A stretch of DNA of 64,000 nucleotides from Actinoplanes sandaracinus (lineage in GTDB: Bacteria > Actinomycetota > Actinomycetes > Mycobacteriales > Micromonosporaceae): contig NZ_JASCTH010000007.1 of NCBI RefSeq assembly GCF_030009775.1, forward strand, positions 1-64,000, given 5' to 3'. The notes below the pieces were generated by a model, which had not been told where the DNA came from, made no database searches, and saw only the letters and a program-made list of their open reading frames with translations. Each line of letters opens with the position of its first letter. Within the stretch, counting starts at the first letter, position 1. This document shows positions 58,300 to 64,000 of the stretch, piece after piece. The position numbers were made by a program, and so were the translations under genes.

Positions 58300-60192
58300 G
58301 TGACCACCACCACGACTGCCGGAACCGCCCCGCTCGACTCCGGGCAGATCGAGCGAAAACCGCTGATGAGCGGCCCCGCCCTGCTGATGATGAACCTCGG
58401 CTTCTTCGGGGTGCAGTTCAGCTTCGGGCTCACCCAGTCCGCGGTGAACCCGCTCTTCCTGCTGATCGGCGCCACCCCCGACCAACTGCCGATCCTCAAC
58501 CTCGCCGGCCCGGTCACCGGTTTGATCATCCAGCCGCTCATCGGCGCGATCAGCGACCGGACGTGGCATCCGCGCTGGGGCCGGCGGCGGCCGTTCATCA
58601 CCGCCGGGGCGCTGCTGTGCGCGGCCATCCTGTTCCTGTTCCCGTTCGTCGGCATCCTGTGGCTCGCGGTGGTCTGCTTCTGGCTGCTCGACGCCGGCAA
58701 CAACACCTCGATGGAGCCGTACCGGGCGTTCATCTCCGACCGGCTGCCGAAATCGCAACTGGCCCGCGGCTTCCTGACCCAGAGCATGTTCACCGGCGCC
58801 GGGGCGGTGCTGGCGAACCTGTCGCTGTTCATTCTGGAAAAGGTCGAGGCGCTCCAGGAGACGGCAGGAAACGGCGTGCCCTACTGGATGTACGTGTGCT
58901 TCATGATCGGGACGGTGTGCATTCTGCTGACCGTTCTCACCGCGATGGCGCGTACCAAGGAAATCGTTCCCTCGGACGAGGACATCGCGGAGATGAAGGC
59001 CGCGCCGAAGGGTCTGCACCACGCGGTCGGTGAGATCGCCGACGCCGTCCGGACGATGCCGGTCGCCATGCACAAGATCGGCGTGGTGTTCCTCTTCCAG
59101 TGGTACGCGATGTTCATCTACTGGCAGTTCGTGGCGGTCAGCCTCGGCGAGACGGTGTTCGGCGCCACGCCCGAGGAGGGCGGCCCGGCGTGGGCGGAGG
59201 CGATCGGCTGGAGCGGCCTGGAGAACGCCGCCTACAACTTCGTCACCATGGTGTCGGCGCTGTTCCTGGTCGGTTTCGCCCGGCGGATCGGCGCGAAACG
59301 GGTGCACGCGGTCGCGCTCGGCCTGGCCTCGGTCTCGCTGGTCTGGCTGTCGGGCATCGACGACCAGTACGTCGCCCTGATCCCGATGATCGGCCTGGGC
59401 GTCTTCTGGGCCAGCGCGGTCGGGGTGCCCTACCTGATGGTCGCCAGCATGGTGCCGGCCAAGCGCACCGGCGTCTACATGGGCATCCTGAACATGATGA
59501 TCGTGGTGCCGATGCTGATCCAGACGATCACCTTCGGCTGGATCTTCGAGAACCTCCTCGACGGCCGGGGCAGCAACGCGATCATGCTGGCCGGGGTGCT
59601 GCTGGGCATCGGCGCGATCGCGATGCTGTGGGTGGACCCGCCCGACGAGGCCGACGAGTCGCCGATCGTGCCGCTCGGCAGCAAGCGCAGCATCACCGTC
59701 TACGACCGGGTCGTGGTCGGCTCCGACGGCACTCCCACCAGCCTGTACGCCGTGGACCGCGCCGCCGAGGTGGCCCAGGCCGCCCAGGCCCGCCTGGTCG
59801 TGGTCACCGCCTACCGCGAGGGCGCGCCCGCCGATGCCACCGCCGGCGCGCACCGGGATCTGCACGGCGTCGACGCCGCCCGGGAGGCCATGGAGAAGTC
59901 GGTCACCGGGCTCACCAAGGAGCGGGCGCGTTACATCGACCAGCGGCTGGTGGTCGGCGACCCGGCGCAGGCGCTGCTCGACGCGGTCGGCGCGGACCCG
60001 GCGAACCTGATCGTCGTCGGCAACCGAGGGCTGGGCGCCAGCCACGGCCAGTTGCTGGGTTCGGTGCCGGCCGGCGTGGTGAAGAACGCGATCTGCGACG
60101 TCCTGGTGGTGCAGACCTCGGCCCTGGACGAGCCGCCGGCACTGACCGCCGGCGAGTCGCTGTCAGCACAAGAGGCTCCCCGTCAAGAATGA
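58300..60192 (+). CDS. MFS transporter fused to a C-terminal universal stress domain
   Basis: 630 residues. Twelve membrane helices (25-450) with MMNLGFFGVQFSFGLTQSAV, GAISDRTWHPRWGRRRPFIT (motif A) and DAGNNTSMEPYRAFISDRLP, the pattern of SLC45/sucrose-type sugar transporters. Residues about 465-610 are a full UspA domain: DRVVVGSDGTPTSLYAVDRA and NLIVVGNRGLGASHGQLLGS with VPAGVVKNAICDVLVV, ATP-binding motif intact. The fusion suggests ATP- or stress-dependent gating of sugar uptake. GTG after GGGGG. The last 20 residues are a Glu/Ser/Ala tail. Confidence 0.88.
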   Translation: MTTTTTAGTAPLDSGQIERKPLMSGPALLMMNLGFFGVQFSFGLTQSAVNPLFLLIGATPDQLPILNLAGPVTGLIIQPLIGAISDRTWHPRWGRRRPFITAGALLCAAILFLFPFVGILWLAVVCFWLLDAGNNTSMEPYRAFISDRLPKSQLARGFLTQSMFTGAGAVLANLSLFILEKVEALQETAGNGVPYWMYVCFMIGTVCILLTVLTAMARTKEIVPSDEDIAEMKAAPKGLHHAVGEIADAVRTMPVAMHKIGVVFLFQWYAMFIYWQFVAVSLGETVFGATPEEGGPAWAEAIGWSGLENAAYNFVTMVSALFLVGFARRIGAKRVHAVALGLASVSLVWLSGIDDQYVALIPMIGLGVFWASAVGVPYLMVASMVPAKRTGVYMGILNMMIVVPMLIQTITFGWIFENLLDGRGSNAIMLAGVLLGIGAIAMLWVDPPDEADESPIVPLGSKRSITVYDRVVVGSDGTPTSLYAVDRAAEVAQAAQARLVVVTAYREGAPADATAGAHRDLHGVDAAREAMEKSVTGLTKERARYIDQRLVVGDPAQALLDAVGADPANLIVVGNRGLGASHGQLLGSVPAGVVKNAICDVLVVQTSALDEPPALTAGESLSAQEAPRQE

Positions 60193-60330
60193 ATTCACCA
60201 TGGAGAGATGGCATCCGGCCGAAAAGAGCAAGGGTATTGAGAGAACGGTCTCCGTGACTGGCCGTCCGGGATTTTCGGACCCTAGTGTTGCCGCCGAATA
60301 CGACTCGGCGACCATTACGGGGATCCGCGA

Positions 60331-62403
60331 ATGCACCGGAATGCTGTCCACGAGGAACAGGAGTTCCTCGACCTGGCCACCGCCCGCCGCGCCGAACTGG
60401 CCGATCTCCTGCGGGCCGAGCTGTCGCACGACGCCACCGACGCGCTGGAGCAGTCCCGGCTGAGGATGCTGCGCCGCCGGCACGAGGAACTGCTCCGAGC
60501 GAGTGAGGGGCTGGTCTTCGGCCGGCTCGACGGCGCCGACGGCTCCGTGCGGCACGTCGGCCGGGTCGGGCTGCGCGACGACGACGAGAGCGCCGAACCG
60601 CTGCTGCTGGACTGGCGCGCCCCCGCCGCCCGGCCGTTCTACACGGCGACGGCCGTCGACCGGCAGGGGCTGGCACGGCGGCGGCACATCCGTACCACCG
60701 GCTCGGTGGTGATCGGGGTCGACGACGAGCCGCTGGACGGCGCGGCGACCGCCGGCCTCGTCGGCGAGGGCGCTCTGCTCGCCGCCCTCGGCGAGCGGCG
60801 CACCGGCCACATGTCGACGGTGATCGCCACCCTGCAACGCGAGCAGGACGACATCATCCGCGCCGCGGCGACCGGTCCCCTGATCGTGCAGGGCGGCCCG
60901 GGCACCGGTAAGACGGTGGTGGCCCTGCATCGCGTCGCCTACCTGCTCTTCACCCACCAGCGGATGGCCGACCAGGCCGTTCTGGTCCTGGGTCCGTCGC
61001 CGCGCTTCCTGGATTACATCGGGCAGGTGCTGCCGGCGCTCGGTGAGACCGCGGTGGTGTCGGCGACCTGCGACACCCTGCTGCCGGGCGTGCGGGTGGG
61101 CCGGGAGGAGAGCCGCCGGCTCGCCGAGATCAAGGGCCGCGCCCTCTGGCAGCCGGCGCTCGAGCGGTACGTGACGTCGCTGCTGCCCGGCGCCGGTAAG
61201 CTGAAGCTGCGCTGGGACGGCGAGTTCCACGTCATCGCCGCGGCGACGGTGGCGCAGGCGCTGGCCTCGGCGGTGCGGGGGCGTTCGTACCATCGCGCCC
61301 GCACGGTCTTCGCCGAGCAGTTGCATCAGATCCTGGCGGCGGCCGTCGCCGAGCAGCGCGAGACGCTGCTGGAGCAGATGGAAGAGGGGTACGAGGACAT
61401 CCTCGCCCGTTTCGGCAAGGCCTCGGAACCCGCTGACGGGCACGGCAGCGACGTCGACGGCGTGCTCTCCGAGGAGGAGGTCGAGGAACTCCGCGACCGC
61501 ATCGCCGACAGTCCCGCCATCGCCCGGTTCGTCGAGGCCTGGTGGCCCACCCGCGATCCCCAGCAGGCGCTGCGTGACCTGCTGGCCGACCCGGCCCGGC
61601 TGGCCCGGTTCGCGCCGGAGCTGTCGCCGGAGGAGATCGCGGCCGTGACCGCCGAGCCCCCATCGTGGTCCTCCGGCGACATCCCCCTGCTCGACGCCGT
61701 CGCCGACCTGCTCGGCGAGGTCGCGGCCGGAACCGCGTCACCGCCGGGCGGGCCCGTCGCCGAACACGCCCGGCGGCAACGCGGATGGGTCTACGGCCAC
61801 GTCGTCATCGACGAGGCGCAGGAGCTGTCCGAGATGCAGTGGCAGATGGTGCTGCGCCGCTGCCCCAGCCGGTCGATCACCGCCGTCGGCGACATCGACC
61901 AGGCCGAGGCGGCACACCGGCACACCAGCTGGGCACAGGCCGTCGAGGCGGCTCTCGGGGACCGCTGGACCGCCGCCGAACTGACTGTCTGCTATCGGAC
62001 GCCGCGCGAGGTCATGGACCTCACCGGCCCCGTCCTGGCCAGGGCGGGCAGCCACAACACCCCACCGCGGGCGGTACGGTCGTCCGGCATCGCACCGTGG
62101 CGGCTCACCGTCACCGTTGACGAGTTGGCCGGCGCCGCGGCAGAGGCCGTTCACGAACTGCGGCGCCGCTGGGAGGGCGGCACCGTGGGCGTCGTCGCCC
62201 CCGCTGCCCGTGTCGAGGAACTCCAGGCGGTGCTGACCGGTGTGCCGGTGCTGACCGCGACGCAGGCCAAGGGCCTGGAGTGGGATGCGACGCTGCTCAT
62301 CGACCCGGACGGCATCGCCGCCGAACCGCGGGGCTGGAACGGGCTTTACGTCGCGCTCACCCGATGCACCCAGGAACTCGGCCGGCTCGTGCCGACCGGT
62401 TGA
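60331..62403 (+). CDS. UvrD/HelD-like helicase (HelD/HelR type, RNA polymerase-associated family)
   Basis: 690 residues. The N-terminal coiled arm (EEQEFLDLATARRAELADLL) and LLLDWRAPAARPFYTAT are typical of HelD proteins. Q-motif LQREQDDII, Walker A QGGPGTGKTVVALH (188-195), Walker B VYGHVVIDEAQELSEMQW, then LTVCYRTPREVMDLTGP, TQAKGLEWDATLLIDPDG and YVALTRCTQEL in UvrD order. HelD proteins remodel or recycle RNA polymerase, and the actinobacterial HelR branch protects against rifamycins. Whether this is HelR or another paralogue cannot be decided here; no rifamycin-associated element was seen upstream. ATG after GGGGAT. Confidence 0.82.
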   Translation: MHRNAVHEEQEFLDLATARRAELADLLRAELSHDATDALEQSRLRMLRRRHEELLRASEGLVFGRLDGADGSVRHVGRVGLRDDDESAEPLLLDWRAPAARPFYTATAVDRQGLARRRHIRTTGSVVIGVDDEPLDGAATAGLVGEGALLAALGERRTGHMSTVIATLQREQDDIIRAAATGPLIVQGGPGTGKTVVALHRVAYLLFTHQRMADQAVLVLGPSPRFLDYIGQVLPALGETAVVSATCDTLLPGVRVGREESRRLAEIKGRALWQPALERYVTSLLPGAGKLKLRWDGEFHVIAAATVAQALASAVRGRSYHRARTVFAEQLHQILAAAVAEQRETLLEQMEEGYEDILARFGKASEPADGHGSDVDGVLSEEEVEELRDRIADSPAIARFVEAWWPTRDPQQALRDLLADPARLARFAPELSPEEIAAVTAEPPSWSSGDIPLLDAVADLLGEVAAGTASPPGGPVAEHARRQRGWVYGHVVIDEAQELSEMQWQMVLRRCPSRSITAVGDIDQAEAAHRHTSWAQAVEAALGDRWTAAELTVCYRTPREVMDLTGPVLARAGSHNTPPRAVRSSGIAPWRLTVTVDELAGAAAEAVHELRRRWEGGTVGVVAPAARVEELQAVLTGVPVLTATQAKGLEWDATLLIDPDGIAAEPRGWNGLYVALTRCTQELGRLVPTG

Positions 62404-62410
62404 TCAGTGG

Positions 62411-62587
62411 TCAGTTGGGGTTGCGGGGCGGCCTGCGGGTCGTGACCGTGCGACGTCGCTGGACCTGTGGTGGCGCGGTTTCCGGGTTGTCGAAGGCGCC
62501 GGGGCTGGAGAACACCACCGGCGGCACGGCCGCGCGCACGGCGGCATCGGACGTCGGGGATGAACGCTCGGGATCCGGGTTTTCCAT
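62411..62587 (-). CDS. Small probably leaderless protein, unknown function
   Basis: 58 residues: MENPDPERSSPTSDAAVRAA, then VPPVVFSSPGAFDNPETAPP and a basic end (VQRRRTVTTRRPPRNPN). No membrane segment, no Cys. The ATG at 62587 is 6 nt after TAGCGT, the spacing of leaderless promoters, and no ribosome-binding site is present. Convergent with the helicase gene, 7 nt from its stop. Acidic front, hydrophobic middle and basic end would suit a short regulatory or precursor peptide, but nothing more can be said. Confidence 0.5.
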   Translation of the reverse strand: MENPDPERSSPTSDAAVRAAVPPVVFSSPGAFDNPETAPPQVQRRRTVTTRRPPRNPN

Positions 62588-62593
62588 GCACAC

Positions 62594-62599
62594 ACGCTA
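62594..62599 (-). promoter_or_regulatory. -10 element TAGCGT of the small leaderless ORF
   Basis: TAGCGT on the minus strand lies 6 nt before the ATG at 62587; transcription would begin at or next to the ATG. No clear -35 element. Confidence 0.4.
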
Positions 62600-62692
62600 G
62601 CATCGAACGGTTGTTCTACGGGTCTCGCCCGACCGGACCAGGCTCCGGACCGCGCCTGATCCGCGTGCGGCGGCCGGTGGCCCGACAGCCGG

Positions 62693-63049
62693 TCAGCGGC
62701 GGGCGAGCCGCCGTGACCCCGGCGCCCCGGCGCCGTAAGGCAGGCCGTAATGGGCGAACACGGCGGGCTCGTCGACGGCCGCGAGTTCGCCGTCGAGGTC
62801 GATGCTGGGCGCCTCGCCGACCAGCTTCTTGTCGTACCGGACCCGGACCGCCTTGGGGGTGACGGTCGCCCCGGCGAGCGGCACGAAGACCAGCCGGTGC
62901 CGGCCGATGAAACCGACCCGCACGGTGGCGAACACCGGTTCGTCGTTGACCGTGTCGACGTACACCGCCTCCAGGTCGCCGATCTTGCCGCCGTCGGGGT
63001 CGATGACGTTCTCGCCACGCCAGTCACGCAGGTTCTCAGCCGGGAACAT
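62693..63049 (-). CDS. PRC-barrel domain protein
   Basis: 118 residues. NLRDWRGENVIDPDGGKIGD with LEAVYVDTVNDEPVFATVRV is the PRC-barrel start (W-G-x-x-V-x-D-x-x-G-x-x-I-G), then GRHRLVFVPLAGATVTPKAV and VRVRYDKKLVGEAPSI. Actinobacterial members are small cytoplasmic proteins often linked to stress or RNA/photosystem-like binding. The ATG at 63049 (MFPAENL) with AAGGCG is preferred over the longer frame to 63121. Confidence 0.82.
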   Translation of the reverse strand: MFPAENLRDWRGENVIDPDGGKIGDLEAVYVDTVNDEPVFATVRVGFIGRHRLVFVPLAGATVTPKAVRVRYDKKLVGEAPSIDLDGELAAVDEPAVFAHYGLPYGAGAPGSRRLARR

Positions 63050-63143
63050 GTCATCGCCTTGCCCGGCAGGGATCGTTCGAAACGCGGTGGTTGACCGGTC
63101 AGCACACCGGGCATGCCCCACACATCAACGTAGGGAGCCCCTC

Positions 63144-63302
63144 ATGCGCGCACTTCTGGTAACCCTCGGCGTCGTCGCCGTCGTGCTCATCGTCCTCGGC
63201 CTGGTGGTCAAGGCGGTCAAGTGGCTGATCATTATCGGCCTCATCGCTCTGGCCGCCTCGCTCGTGCTGGGTGTCGTCAAGGGACGCCGGTCGCTGCGGT
63301 AG
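63144..63302 (+). CDS. Very small membrane protein, unknown function
   Basis: 52 residues, two hydrophobic segments (LLVTLGVVAVVLIVLGLVV and WLIIIGLIALAASLVLGVV) joined by a Lys pair, with a basic end (KGRRSLR). Good ribosome-binding site GGGAG. Two-helix proteins of this size are common in actinomycetes near stress genes. Divergent from the PRC-barrel gene. Confidence 0.65.
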   Translation: MRALLVTLGVVAVVLIVLGLVVKAVKWLIIIGLIALAASLVLGVVKGRRSLR

Positions 63303-63380
63303 GCGACGCCGCCGCCCCCGGCGGGAGGTTCCACCGCGAGGTCGGGGTTGCCGCACCGGCCGCCGGGGTAGCCGGAGGCC

Positions 63381-64000
63381 GTGTCAGCAGACCAGGAAGA
63401 CCTCGACCGGCTCGACCGGGAGGACGAGGAGGAACGCGATCTCGTCCGCCCGCCCGACGTCAACCAGGAGTCGAACCGCTCCGCCACCCGGCTGGAACTC
63501 TTCTTCGACCTGGCGTTCGTGCTGTTCGTCGCCGGGTGCGCGGACGTGCTGTCGAAGAACGAGACGGTCACCGGCGGGCTGAAGTTCGCCGCGGTGCTCG
63601 CCGTCGGGTGGTGGGCGTGGGCCAGCACCACGCTGTACGCGAACCGGTTCGACACCGACGACGCGATCTTCCGGCTGCTCACCCTCACCGGCATGGGCGG
63701 CGTGATCGTGATGGCGGCGTCGGCCGACCAGGTCACCGGCCCGGCCGGGAAGTGGTTCGCGCTGGGCTACGTCACGCTGCGGATCGTCCTGATCCTGGGC
63801 TACCTGCGGGTCTGGCGGAACCTGCCGGACACCCGGGCGGGGGTCCGGCCGTACCTGATCGGCCACACCGCGGGCGCGGTGTTGTGGCTGGCCTCGCTGA
63901 CGGTGGAGGGGCCCGGCCGCTACGCCCTGTGGGCCGCCGGCGTCCTGGTGGACCTGCTCGGCCCCACCCTGGCCGCCCGGGTGCCGGACGCCCCGCCGCT
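63381..64000 (+). CDS. LtrA-like low temperature requirement protein, 5' part (runs off the window)
   Basis: 206 codons visible. An acidic N-terminus (DLDRLDREDEEERDLVRPPD) precedes the family start RSATRLELFFDLAFVLFVAG, then NRFDTDDAIFRLLTLTGMGG and RVWRNLPDTRAGVRPYLIGH. This is the low temperature requirement A family of membrane proteins of unknown biochemical role. At least five membrane segments are present before the edge. The GTG at 63381 has GGAGG only 2 nt upstream, so the start is slightly uncertain. Cut off by the end of the window. Confidence 0.85.
   Translation, partial: MSADQEDLDRLDREDEEERDLVRPPDVNQESNRSATRLELFFDLAFVLFVAGCADVLSKNETVTGGLKFAAVLAVGWWAWASTTLYANRFDTDDAIFRLLTLTGMGGVIVMAASADQVTGPAGKWFALGYVTLRIVLILGYLRVWRNLPDTRAGVRPYLIGHTAGAVLWLASLTVEGPGRYALWAAGVLVDLLGPTLAARVPDAPP

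Overview
The window is very GC-rich, with strong G/C bias at third codon positions, many GTG starts and many 4-nt ATGA/GTGA gene overlaps. It also carries diguanylate cyclases, a chemotaxis receptor, secreted CAZymes with ricin-type or CBM2 modules and a STAS/HATPase regulator. This fits a filamentous actinomycete of the Micromonosporaceae, most like Actinoplanes. That assignment is inferred from gene content; no marker gene is present.

Layout. 0.2-3.4 kb: a small membrane protein, a tRNA-like gene with an abnormal anticodon arm followed by a perfect terminator hairpin, a secreted GH43 arabinan-type enzyme with a ricin lectin, and a GNAT acetyltransferase. 3.6-15.3 kb: a DUF3311/sodium-solute symporter pair, a chemotaxis receptor, chorismate mutase, an ArsR/AHSA1 pair with a clear operator, a DUF418 membrane protein, a NarL-type two-component system, a TPR/FN3-like protein with PVQLQ repeats, and a divergent LysR/LysE pair. 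15.4-20 kb: a membrane GGDEF-EAL protein, a rhodanese, a BASS transporter and a decayed regulator fragment.

20-35 kb looks like a galactomannan utilisation locus. It holds a LacI-type ligand-binding domain without DNA-binding domain, GH2 beta-mannosidase, GH36 alpha-galactosidase, a ROK repressor, a complete Dpp-type ABC importer and a secreted GH5 beta-mannanase with CBM2. Two 18-bp sites (13 of 18 positions identical) lie inside the promoters of the beta-mannosidase gene and of the importer operon, about 10 kb apart, and suggest joint control, most simply by the ROK protein. Two collagen-like membrane protein genes are inserted in the middle.

35-47.6 kb: a STAS/HATPase anti-sigma type regulator, a fatty acid desaturase, a PQQ-type sugar dehydrogenase lipoprotein, a MerR-type regulator with a structured leader and a gene-poor 0.9-kb upstream region, a Bcr/CflA efflux pump, a DUF4397/sortase F pair, a diguanylate cyclase and a PAS hybrid kinase. 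47.7-52.7 kb is an islet that looks less GC-biased towards its right end: an APH-like kinase, a Cys-tailed 'VDAAWH' protein, a JmjC-like oxygenase, two small ORFs, a frameshifted XRE-TPR regulator, a GNAT enzyme and an epimerase remnant.

52.7-64 kb: an OmpR two-component system convergent with an ABC exporter whose larger permease has a big extracellular insert, a universal stress protein, an MFS transporter fused to a universal stress domain, a HelD/UvrD-like helicase, a small probably leaderless ORF, a PRC-barrel protein, a tiny membrane protein and the start of an LtrA-like protein cut by the window edge.
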